NCBI RefSeq assembly: GCF_020171845.1
Contig: NZ_JAIVAM010000020.1
Span: forward strand, 1 to 58,743
Reading direction: 5' to 3'
Source of the DNA: Cytobacillus kochii
GTDB lineage: Bacteria > Bacillota > Bacilli > Bacillales > Cytobacillaceae
DNA length: 58,743 nucleotides
In this document: positions 30,298-37,321 of the stretch, piece after piece
Numbering within the stretch: position 1 is the first letter of the stretch
Layout: each line of letters begins with the position of its first letter
Notes under the pieces: model-generated
The model's input: only the letters and a program-made list of their open reading frames with translations
What the model was told of the DNA's origin: nothing
Database searches by the model: none
Translations under genes and position numbers: made by a program

Positions 30298-31890
30298 CTG
30301 GATACCAATCAAACTTCTACGAGTATAATGAAAGGTGCGGTTATTTTGACTGCGGCAGGAATCATTGTCAAATTGTTGAGCGCGGTTTATCGCATTCCTT
30401 TCCAAAACATAGTAGGAGATATCGGGTTTTATATTTATCAACAAGTGTACCCTTTTTATGGGATCTTTCTTGTATTAGCCACAACAGGTTTTCCTGTTGT
30501 GATTTCAAAACTATATATTGAGCAAAGAACGAGGAATGGTGAGGAAGGTGGACGGCGATTATTAAAAGTTGCCGGATTATTGTTATCAATGATTGCTGTT
30601 TTATGTTGCTTAACGATGTATTTTAGTGCCGATGCCTTAGCTTACTATATGAACGATCCTCAATTGGCTGATTCCTTGCGCATTGTTGCTATTAGTTTTT
30701 TAATATTACCACTTGTATCAGTGTTAAGAGGTTTTTTTCAAGTAAAAGGAAATATGATGCCAACAGCTGTTTCCCAAGTGAGTGAACAACTTATACGAGT
30801 GCTGTTTATCTTGCTTTATGCTTATATACTAACTAAAATGGGTGCTTCCATTTATTCTGTTAGCGGTGGAGTTTACTATGGTGTCATTTTAGCCTCTTTG
30901 GCAGCTTTTGCAATCTTGCTATTCTATTTTATAAAAGAAATGAAAAGTGCACCAAGAATAAGGCAGAAGCACAGGGGTGTTAGCTCGTATTTACAACTGT
31001 CTAAAGAGATTATTGTCCAAAGCTTTGCTATTTGTGTGAGTAGTTTATTACTCATTTTTATCCAGTTAGCAGATGCCCTCAATCTTTATGCATTATTGAC
31101 GACATCGGGTTTTTCTGAAATTGAAGCAAAGACATTAAAGGGTGTATATGACAGAGGCCAGCCACTTATTCAATTAGGTTCTATTGTTGCCACTTCGATG
31201 AGTTTATCGCTCGTACCAATTCTTACATACGTAAAAATAAAGCAACCTCATCTACTCAATGAAAAAATCCAATTGGTCATAAGAGTGAGCCTTCTATTTG
31301 GCGTTGGCGCTTCAGTGGGGCTTTGGGCGATTGTGAGACAAACAAATGTCATGCTATTCGAAAATGATAAAGGTTCAGCCGTTCTAGGTCTAATGTCTAT
31401 TGTTATTTTACTAAGCTCTCTTGTGATTACTTTGGCAGCCGTACACCAAGGCCTAGGAAATAGCTTTTTTCCAGCGTGGACGATTTTAATCGGAGTGGGC
31501 ATTAAGTACTTTCTGAATACCTCATTTGTACCGCATTATGGAATATATGGGGCTGTGTACGCCACATACATTGCGTTAGCGTTGATGGTAATTGCTTTGC
31601 TGTTTCGGTTAAAATGGAACCAAAGTGTCACACTTGTTTCAGTACGTGTGTTATTGACAATTCTTAGTTCTGCTCTTCTGATGACGATTTTTTTAAATTT
31701 GTATCTCTCTGTTACTGCACTTTCATTCATGAGTGGACGAGTACTTGCTACCTTTCAATCGTTAACCGGCGCCGCTCTTGGTGCGATTCTTTATTTATTT
31801 CTTACGATTCGCAGCAACATATTTACAGAAGCAGAGCTACGTCAGTTACCTTTTGGAGAAAAGCTTCTCCATTTTATGAAAAGAAGATAA
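30298..31890 (+). CDS. yabM: MurJ/MATE-like membrane flippase YabM
   Basis: A polytopic membrane protein of the polysaccharide-biosynthesis/MurJ-SpoVB superfamily, with about 14 hydrophobic segments. The N-terminal KGAVILTAAGIIVKLLSAVYR and YQQVYPFYGIFLVLATTGFPV are typical. It may flip lipid-linked cell-wall precursors; YabM is a homolog of SpoVB and the substrate is inferred. Start choice is unusual: AGGGGGAG at 30283-30290 is followed at 7 bases by an in-frame CTG (30298), adding ten residues (DTNQTSTSI) before the first ATG at 30328, which has only a weak SD. I propose CTG (530 aa); ATG (520 aa) is the fallback. Confidence 0.85.
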   Translation: MDTNQTSTSIMKGAVILTAAGIIVKLLSAVYRIPFQNIVGDIGFYIYQQVYPFYGIFLVLATTGFPVVISKLYIEQRTRNGEEGGRRLLKVAGLLLSMIAVLCCLTMYFSADALAYYMNDPQLADSLRIVAISFLILPLVSVLRGFFQVKGNMMPTAVSQVSEQLIRVLFILLYAYILTKMGASIYSVSGGVYYGVILASLAAFAILLFYFIKEMKSAPRIRQKHRGVSSYLQLSKEIIVQSFAICVSSLLLIFIQLADALNLYALLTTSGFSEIEAKTLKGVYDRGQPLIQLGSIVATSMSLSLVPILTYVKIKQPHLLNEKIQLVIRVSLLFGVGASVGLWAIVRQTNVMLFENDKGSAVLGLMSIVILLSSLVITLAAVHQGLGNSFFPAWTILIGVGIKYFLNTSFVPHYGIYGAVYATYIALALMVIALLFRLKWNQSVTLVSVRVLLTILSSALLMTIFLNLYLSVTALSFMSGRVLATFQSLTGAALGAILYLFLTIRSNIFTEAELRQLPFGEKLLHFMKRR

Positions 31891-31934
31891 AAACAAACCG
31901 ACACAAAAAGTAAAATAAAGGAGAATTATTTATA

Positions 31935-33377
31935 ATGAAGGTAACAGTTATTGGCCTTGGGGCAGGAGATCTTAATCAACTGCCACTAGGAGTATATAAG
32001 CTATTAACCAGTGTTAATAAAGTCTATTTAAGAACAAAAGAACACCCTGTGGTATCAGCCTTAACCGCCGAAGGAGTGCTATTTGAATCCTTTGACACAA
32101 TCTATGAATCACATGATCAATTTGCAGAGGTGTACGAAGAAATAAGCACCCTTTTGTTAGAAAAAGGAAAAGTAGAAAACATTGTTTATGCTGTGCCGGG
32201 TCACCCGCTTGTAGCAGAAAAAACGGTACAATTACTCATTGAAAGGGCTGATGAGTATGGAGTTAATTTAGACTTTAAGGGTGGCCAAAGTTTTCTAGAT
32301 AGCATGTTCCAAGCGTTAAGGGTTGATCCAGTTGAAGGTTTTACACTATTAGATGGTACGGACTTAAAGGGAAGTGAACTTGTTCTTACACAACATATGA
32401 TTATCGGACAAGTGTATGATGCATTTATTGCATCTGAAGTAAAGTTGACGTTAATGGACTATTTACCGGATGATTATTTAGTAAAGATTGTAACAGCGGC
32501 CGGAAGTAGTGAAGAAGTGATTAAGGAAGTTCCGCTTTATGAACTAGATCATGATTTAGCTTTAACTAATTTAACATCTGTATATGTCCCTCCCGTTATG
32601 AATGAAGAGATTCTTTACCCAACGTTCCCTAAACTGAAAGAAATCATTGCTACCTTAAGAGGTCCAAATGGATGTCCGTGGGATAAGAAACAAACACATC
32701 AATCTTTGAAGAAGTATTTAATCGAGGAAGCGTATGAATTAATCGAAGCGATTGAAGAAGATGATATTGATCATATAATTGAAGAGCTAGGGGATGTGTT
32801 GTTACAAGTTATGCTTCATGCCCAGATAGGAGAAGATGAAGGGTACTTCTCTATTCATGATGTAATAGAAGGTCTTTCTAAAAAAATGGTTTTTAGACAT
32901 CCGCATGTGTTTGGAGAGAGAGCAGCAGAAGATGTAAATGAAGCGTTACGTAACTGGGATGAAATGAAAAAACAAGAAAAAGGCGAAAAAACATCGTCAC
33001 TATTGGATGGTGTTCCAAAATCATATCCTGCCATGTTGCGTGCAGAAGAGTTACAAAAACGTGCTGCAAAGGTAGGTTTCGATTGGGAAAACATCCAACC
33101 AATGTGGGATAAGGTGTTTGAAGAAATTAAAGAATTTCAATTGGAAGCCGAGAATAATAATGACAATCGCATAATAGAATTTGGTGATATATTATTTGCA
33201 TTTATCAATATTGCTCGGTATTATCAAATCAACCCAGAAGAAGCATTACATCGAACCAATACGAAATTTACGAATCGGTTTTCATATATAGAGAAAAAAC
33301 TAGATAAGAATCTAGAAGAGGCGAGCCTGGAGGAAATGGATCGTTTTTGGGAAGAAGCGAAGAAAAAAGGTTACTAA
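31935..33377 (+). CDS. mazG: Tetrapyrrole methylase-MazG fusion protein YabN
   Basis: A 480-residue two-domain protein. Residues 1-~225 form a tetrapyrrole methylase-like domain (VIGLGAGDLNQLPLGVY); residues ~237-480 are MazG nucleoside triphosphate pyrophosphohydrolase repeats, with the metal motif around CPWDKKQTHQSLKKYLIEE and EELGDVLLQV. It likely degrades non-canonical NTPs; the role of the N-terminal domain is unknown. AAAGGAG precedes the ATG. Followed by rqcP with 32 bp spacing. Confidence 0.94.
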   Translation: MKVTVIGLGAGDLNQLPLGVYKLLTSVNKVYLRTKEHPVVSALTAEGVLFESFDTIYESHDQFAEVYEEISTLLLEKGKVENIVYAVPGHPLVAEKTVQLLIERADEYGVNLDFKGGQSFLDSMFQALRVDPVEGFTLLDGTDLKGSELVLTQHMIIGQVYDAFIASEVKLTLMDYLPDDYLVKIVTAAGSSEEVIKEVPLYELDHDLALTNLTSVYVPPVMNEEILYPTFPKLKEIIATLRGPNGCPWDKKQTHQSLKKYLIEEAYELIEAIEEDDIDHIIEELGDVLLQVMLHAQIGEDEGYFSIHDVIEGLSKKMVFRHPHVFGERAAEDVNEALRNWDEMKKQEKGEKTSSLLDGVPKSYPAMLRAEELQKRAAKVGFDWENIQPMWDKVFEEIKEFQLEAENNNDNRIIEFGDILFAFINIARYYQINPEEALHRTNTKFTNRFSYIEKKLDKNLEEASLEEMDRFWEEAKKKGY

Positions 33378-33409
33378 ATGAACTTTTTAGGGTAAAGGGG
33401 AGTGAAAGT

Positions 33410-33673
33410 ATGCGCTTAGATAAATTTCTAAAGGTATCTCGATTAATAAAAAGACGTACCTTGGCAAAGGAAGTCTCTGACCAAGGGCGTATTGCTATTA
33501 ATGGATTAGAAGCGAAGGCAAGTACCAATGTAAAAGTTGGTGATGAATTATCGATTCGATTTGGGCAGAAAGTGACAAAGGTGCGAATAGATAAAATACA
33601 GGAAACAACAAGAAAAGATGATGCAGCGGAAATGTACACGATAGTAAGTGAAGAAAGAATGAATCAAGAATAA
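33410..33673 (+). CDS. rqcP: RqcP (YabO), S4-domain ribosome quality control factor
   Basis: An 87-residue S4 domain protein (MRLDKFLKVSRLIKRRTLAK). RqcP binds 50S-peptidyl-tRNA with RqcH and supports alanine tailing of stalled nascent chains. AAAGGGGAG lies before ATG at 33410. The upstream frame is open into yabN but lacks an SD. Co-located with yabP-yabQ-divIC as in B. subtilis. Confidence 0.95.
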   Translation: MRLDKFLKVSRLIKRRTLAKEVSDQGRIAINGLEAKASTNVKVGDELSIRFGQKVTKVRIDKIQETTRKDDAAEMYTIVSEERMNQE

Positions 33674-33755
33674 ATAAATAGCGCTTGTTCTAATCCCTGA
33701 GCAATCTTCATACATATGTATTAAAGGATTGTACTATGGATTGTGAGGGATAAAG

Positions 33756-34055
33756 ATGAGCCAATACCATGAGAACTCGAGTAAACAAACTGCTCCTGAT
33801 CATGATGTGATCATGCGGGGCAGAAGGCTGCTAGATATTACGGGAGTGAAGCAGGTAGAAAGCTTTGATAATGAAGAGTTTTTATTAGAAACTGTCATGG
33901 GTTTTTTAGCTATCAAAGGGCAAAATCTACAAATGAAGAATTTAGATGTGGACAAAGGAATTGTCTCCATAAAAGGGAAAATTTTCGACCTTGTTTATTT
34001 AGATGATCAACATGGAGAAAAAGCTAAAGGGCTCTTTAGCAAGTTATTCCGATGA
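33756..34055 (+). CDS. yabP: Spore protein YabP
   Basis: A 99-residue member of the YabP/YqfC sporulation family. In B. subtilis yabP is a sigma-E gene needed for efficient sporulation; mechanism unknown. DVIMRGRRLLDITGVKQV and MGFLAIKGQNLQMKNL are typical. GTGAGGGA is the SD. The stop overlaps the yabQ start (ATGA), implying coupling. CATACAT at 33709 may be part of a sigma-E -10, but no good -35 is visible. Confidence 0.93.
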   Translation: MSQYHENSSKQTAPDHDVIMRGRRLLDITGVKQVESFDNEEFLLETVMGFLAIKGQNLQMKNLDVDKGIVSIKGKIFDLVYLDDQHGEKAKGLFSKLFR

Positions 34056-34681
34056 CGTTATCGGTCCAATTTTTGACGATGCTCTCTATGATAGGGATGG
34101 GTTCCCTTTTTGGAGCGAGCTTAGATACGTATCAGCGCTTTCTCAAACGGCCACTAAGAAAGAGTTGGGTTGTCTTTATAAATGACATCCTTTTTTGGCT
34201 ATTACAAGGACTAGCTATTTTTTATATTTTGTTCCTTGTCAATGAAGGAGAGTTAAGATTCTACATCTTTTTAGCTTTACTTTGCGGTTTTGCAGCCTAT
34301 CAAGCGTTAATGAAGAATATTTACCTAAAGCTATTAGAGATAGTTATTTCTACGATTATTTCTATTTATTATTTTATTGTGAAGGTCATTCGTCTATTAA
34401 TTATTCGACCTGTTCAGTTTTTTTTCACTACCTTAATAGGGCTATTGGTATTAGTGGGCAAACTTCTTCTACTACTGATAAAATGGACAAGTAATGTGCT
34501 AATGTTCATCTTAAAAGTACTATTATCACCAGTAAGATGGATATTTCGACTTCTTATTCGTATATTACCAGACCCTTTTAAAAAATCAGTCGATAAGTTC
34601 TATGATAAATTAAAAGGATATTTCCAAAAAGGGAAAGAATATGTTAAAAAACTGGCGGAAAAGTGGAAGAAGAAAGAATAA
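34052..34681 (+). CDS. yabQ: Spore cortex protein YabQ
   Basis: A 209-residue membrane protein with about five hydrophobic segments in the first 150 residues and a basic lysine-rich tail. YabQ is required for spore cortex formation and localises to the forespore membrane in B. subtilis. The start overlaps yabP by 4 bp and has little SD, so it probably depends on coupling. divIC follows after 22 bp. Confidence 0.92.
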   Translation: MTLSVQFLTMLSMIGMGSLFGASLDTYQRFLKRPLRKSWVVFINDILFWLLQGLAIFYILFLVNEGELRFYIFLALLCGFAAYQALMKNIYLKLLEIVISTIISIYYFIVKVIRLLIIRPVQFFFTTLIGLLVLVGKLLLLLIKWTSNVLMFILKVLLSPVRWIFRLLIRILPDPFKKSVDKFYDKLKGYFQKGKEYVKKLAEKWKKKE

Positions 34682-34703
34682 CTTAGAAGGGAGAGATAGT
34701 TGT

Positions 34704-35114
34704 ATGAGTACCAACAAGAATAAAAATGTAGCCAAGATCCATTCAAGCTATATCGAACAACAGGAAGCCAATAAAATCAGTTCTCAACGGAGAAAGAAGC
34801 TTCTCTATCGTAGACTGACTGTCTTTTTTGTATTTGTTGCTGTGGTTTCAGTATTTATGATTACGACTATCGTATCCCAATCTGCTGCCCTAGGTGAAAA
34901 GAAAGAAGAAAAGGTAAAACTTGCTCATCAATTGAAAGAACTAGAACAGTCAGAAAAGGCCTTGAATGAAGAGATTGTTAGGTTACATGATGAAGAGTAT
35001 TTAGAGAAACTTGCTAGAAGGGATTATTATCTTTCTGAACAAGGTGAAATCATCTTCAAAATGCCGGATGAAACAGATGAAAAGGAAAAAAAAGAAAATG
35101 AGTCAGCTCAATGA
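34704..35114 (+). CDS. divIC: Septum formation initiator DivIC
   Basis: A 136-residue bitopic divisome protein (FtsB homolog). Basic cytoplasmic N-terminus, one membrane segment near 45-65 (LTVFFVFVAVVSVFMITTIV), an extracellular coiled coil (about 70-110), and the conserved LARRDYYLSEQGEIIF. It forms a complex with FtsL and DivIB. GAAGGGAGAG precedes the ATG. No terminator follows; yabR has its own promoter. Confidence 0.95.
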   Translation: MSTNKNKNVAKIHSSYIEQQEANKISSQRRKKLLYRRLTVFFVFVAVVSVFMITTIVSQSAALGEKKEEKVKLAHQLKELEQSEKALNEEIVRLHDEEYLEKLARRDYYLSEQGEIIFKMPDETDEKEKKENESAQ

Positions 35115-35118
35115 GAAG

Positions 35119-35148
35119 TTGACACCTATTTTTATCTTTCGGTATAAT
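35119..35148 (+). promoter_or_regulatory. Sigma-A promoter of yabR
   Basis: TTGACA, 18 bp, TATAAT, starting 5 bp after the divIC stop. Transcription from ~35155 leaves a ~55-nt leader. Confidence 0.9.
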
Positions 35149-35209
35149 ATAGTATAAGTATGAATACATTTGGGTTTACTTTATATCTTTAAGGAGGAAA
35201 TATCTTTTT

Positions 35210-35656
35210 ATGTCAATCGAAGTAGGCAGCAAGTTACAAGGAAAGGTTACAGGCATCACTAATTTCGGAGCGTTTGTAGAGCTGCCGGAAGGATCAACAG
35301 GCCTTGTGCATATTAGTGAAGTTGCAGACAATTATGTGAAGGACATTAATGATCACCTCAAAGTAGGCGATACTGTTGAAGTGAAAGTTATTAATGTGGA
35401 GAAAGACGGTAAAATTGGTTTATCAATTAAGAAAGCTGTTGATCGTCCTGAGAGAACGGAAAGGCCTGAAAGAAGAGAGTCGAGAGGCTATTCTGGGCGC
35501 CCACGTCAAGGTAGAACAAACGATAATCACCGTCCTTCAAAGGAGACATTCGAATCTAAAATGGCTCGCTTTTTGAAAGACAGTGAAGACCGTTTATCTT
35601 CTCTTAAGAGAAATACAGAATCAAAACGTGGTGGCAGAGGAGCTAAACGAGGTTAA
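35210..35656 (+). CDS. yabR: S1-domain RNA-binding protein YabR
   Basis: A 148-residue protein with one S1 OB-fold domain (about 1-75: GKVTGITNFGAFVELPEGS, GLVHISEVAD) and an arginine-rich disordered tail ending in RGGRGAKRG. It probably binds RNA or the ribosome; exact role unknown. AAGGAGG is 12 bases from the ATG, a long spacing. Own promoter and terminator. Confidence 0.94.
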   Translation: MSIEVGSKLQGKVTGITNFGAFVELPEGSTGLVHISEVADNYVKDINDHLKVGDTVEVKVINVEKDGKIGLSIKKAVDRPERTERPERRESRGYSGRPRQGRTNDNHRPSKETFESKMARFLKDSEDRLSSLKRNTESKRGGRGAKRG

Positions 35657-35706
35657 CTTGCTGCTGAATTAATATATACGAGCAAGGGGATCACGACGAT
35701 TCCTGC

Positions 35707-35737
35707 AAAAGCAATCCTTATTGGGATTGCTTTTTTT
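35707..35737 (+). terminator. Terminator after yabR
   Basis: AGCAATCC (35710-35717) pairs with GGATTGCT (35724-35731), then TTTTTTT. Confidence 0.95.
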
Positions 35738-35845
35738 ATTCTTCTTCCGCAACTATTGTGACGAATGGCAATGATTGTAAGTCATAACGATTAAGTGTGG
35801 TGACTTAGGTAGGTATAGAAACTTTGCGTATAAGGAATTGTGCGT

Positions 35846-36163
35846 ATGTGGGGGATAGGGTGCAGAAGATTGATTGAATGGATTAGACGAGAAACGGGTC
35901 AGAAATTAGGGCAGGGGGGAAAGTTTGATTGGATTAGGCGAGAAATGGATCAGAAATCAGGTGGTAGAGGAAAGTTTGATAGGATTAGGCGAGAAACGGG
36001 TCAGAAATTGGGTCAGAGAGAAAAGTTTGATTGGATTAGGCGAGAAACGGGTCAGAAATTGGGTGGTAGAGGAAAGTTTGATAGGATTAGGCGAGAAACG
36101 GATCAGAAATTAGGTGGTAGAGGAAAGTTTGATAGGATTAGGCGAGAAACGGGTCAGAAATAA
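35846..36163 (+). CDS. Possible repeat-encoded peptide (105 aa)
   Basis: ATG at 35846 has AAGGA 9 bases upstream and opens into the only open frame of the 51-bp repeats, reading through six copies before a TAA in copy 6. The product would be a 17-residue repeat, unit IRRETGQKLGQREKFDW, strongly basic. Copies 9, 10 and 13 carry further stops. Variable columns fall about equally on all three codon positions, which argues against coding selection. Most likely not a real gene. Confidence 0.2.
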   Translation: MWGIGCRRLIEWIRRETGQKLGQGGKFDWIRREMDQKSGGRGKFDRIRRETGQKLGQREKFDWIRRETGQKLGGRGKFDRIRRETDQKLGGRGKFDRIRRETGQK

Positions 36164-36712
36164 GGGCAGAGGGTAAAGTTTGATTGGATTAGGAGAGAAA
36201 CGGATCAGAAATTAGGTCAGAGAGAAAAGTTTGATTGGATTAGACGAAAAACGGATCAGAAATTAGGTCAGAGAGAAAAGTTTGATAGGATTAGATGAGA
36301 AACGCACCAGAAATTAGGTCAGAGAGAAAAGTTTGATAGGATTAGATGAGAAACGCACCAGAAATTAGGCCAGAGGGAAAAGTTTGATTGGATTAGACGA
36401 GAAACGTACCAGAAATTAGGTCAGAGAGAAAAGTTTGATAGGATTAGACGAGAAACGGGTCAGAAATTAGGGCAGAGGGAAAAGTTTGATTGGATTAGAC
36501 GAGAAACGGATCAGAAATTAGGCTAGAGAGAAAAGTTTGATTGGATTAGACGAGAAACGCACCAGAAATTAGGCCAGAGAGAAAAGTTTGATTGGATTAG
36601 ACGAGAAACGCACCAGAAATTAGGCCAGAGAGAAAAGTTTGATTGGATTAGACAAGTAACGTGTCAGAAAATAGTTCAGAGAGAAAAGTTCGATTAGATT
36701 AGGCGAAAAAAA
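35880..36712 (+). repeat. Array of sixteen 51-bp tandem repeats (plus partial seventeenth)
   Basis: Units start with GGATTAG at 35880, 35931, 35982, 36033, 36084, 36135, 36186, 36237, 36288, 36339, 36390, 36441, 36492, 36543, 36594 and 36645, always 51 bp apart with no indel; a decayed unit begins at 36696. Constant parts include CAGAAA, AAAGTTTGAT and GGATTAG. Variable sites: positions 8, 18-20, 29, 32-40 and 51. Units 14 and 15 are identical, and units 2, 4 and 5 share a GGTGGTAGAGG variant, which points to local duplication and conversion. The + strand is purine-rich. It lies between terminated yabR and the tRNA terminator. Function unknown. Confidence 0.97.
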
Positions 36713-36773
36713 ATCAAAAATCAAACAAAAAAAATACATGCTAGGGTTGCTGTTATTATCATTAAAAATGAGT

Positions 36774-36812
36774 AAAAAACAAACCTGAACAGTTGATGCT
36801 GCCCAGGTTTGT
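36774..36812 (-). terminator. tRNA operon terminator
   Basis: On the minus strand, ACAAACCTG (36812-36804) pairs with CAGGTTTGT (36787-36779) around a 16-base loop, then TTTTTT. It ends the tRNA transcript before it reaches the repeat array. Confidence 0.9.
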
Positions 36813-36832
36813 TTTATAGCTAATATAAGTGA

Positions 36833-36904
36833 TGACCCGTACGGGATTCGAACCCGTGTTACCGCCGTGAAAGGGCGGTGTCTTAACCGCTTGACCAACG
36901 GGCC
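36833..36904 (-). tRNA. tRNA-Glu (anticodon TTC)
   Basis: The reverse strand folds as a 72-nt tRNA: acceptor GGCCCGT/ACGGGTC, T arm with GGTTCGAATCC, anticodon loop reading CTTTCAC with anticodon TTC. The 3' CCA is not encoded. Confidence 0.96.
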
Positions 36905-36915
36905 ACTATAAAAAA

Positions 36916-36992
36916 TGGTAGCGGCGGAGGGGATCGAACCCCCGACCTCACGGGTATGAACCGTACGCTCTAGCCAGCTGAGCTACACCGCC
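36916..36992 (-). tRNA. tRNA-Met (anticodon CAT)
   Basis: A 77-nt tRNA including an encoded 3' CCA. Acceptor GGCGGTG, D arm GCTCAGCTGGCTAGAGC, anticodon loop TTCATAC, T loop GGTTCGATCC. Sequence resembles the elongator tRNA-Met of Bacilli; a tRNA-Ile with CAT (lysidine) is not excluded by eye but less likely. First gene of the two-tRNA unit. Confidence 0.94.
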
Positions 36993-37027
36993 ATTTGAAG
37001 TTACTTTCTTTTAAAAGCACAAGATAT

Positions 37028-37056
37028 ATAATACAAAGATTCTACAAGTCTGTCAA
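37028..37056 (-). promoter_or_regulatory. Sigma-A promoter of tRNA-Met-tRNA-Glu unit
   Basis: On the minus strand TTGACA (37056-37051), 17 bp, TATTAT (37033-37028). Transcription would start about 15-30 bp before tRNA-Met. Confidence 0.85.
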
Positions 37057-37223
37057 TATTATTTCCCCCGGAAAATTTTTGTCGGAATAGTTGATGGGGT
37101 TTCGTCATTTTTTGGAAGCATGTGATGTCTAGTTTTTTTAGACAACAGGAGAACGTATGGTCCAATTCCAATCCTTATAATTGATGCTGCTTTTGTACTC
37201 TTTTTGCACTTTATAAAGAAATC

Positions 37224-37230
37224 AGTCGAA
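37224..37230 (+). promoter_or_regulatory. Possible Spo0A box upstream of spoIIE
   Basis: AGTCGAA at 37224-37230 differs by one base from the Spo0A core TGTCGAA and lies about 27 bp upstream of the -35. A second near match (TTTGACAA) overlaps the -35 itself. This resembles Spo0A-activated spoIIE/spoIIG promoters. Confidence 0.55.
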
Positions 37231-37256
37231 CGAAAAAGAGGTACTTGTCCATTATT

Positions 37257-37289
37257 TTGACAAACTTTTAAGACATAGCCCTTTATAAT
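37257..37289 (+). promoter_or_regulatory. spoIIE promoter, sigma-A with 21-bp spacing
   Basis: TTGACA (37257-37262), 21 bp, TATAAT (37284-37289). Both hexamers are perfect but 4 bp too far apart. This is the known design of Spo0A-activated stage II promoters, where Spo0A compensates for the spacing. Confidence 0.85.
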
Positions 37290-37321
37290 AGCAAAAAAGA
37301 AACAAATAGGGAGTGGGAATG

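Larger units (their letters stand above)
36993..37321. other. Divergent control region between tRNA-Met and spoIIE
   Basis: Holds the leftward tRNA promoter and the rightward spoIIE promoter. Between them is a small TGTCTA/TAGACA hairpin near 37126-37144. No ORF with an SD was seen. Confidence 0.6.

Noticed and set aside
33709..33716. Sigma-E promoter for yabP
   Set aside because: The -10-like CATACAT has no acceptable -35 at 13-14 bp, so I left it out although sigma-E control is expected.
35820..36720. CRISPR array in the repeat region
   Set aside because: The 51-bp units are contiguous with no unique spacers, are not palindromic, and no cas genes are present.
36620..36898. 92-residue minus-strand ORF spanning the tRNA-Glu gene
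   Set aside because: It reads through a tRNA gene, its terminator and the repeats, and has no SD; it is a chance frame.
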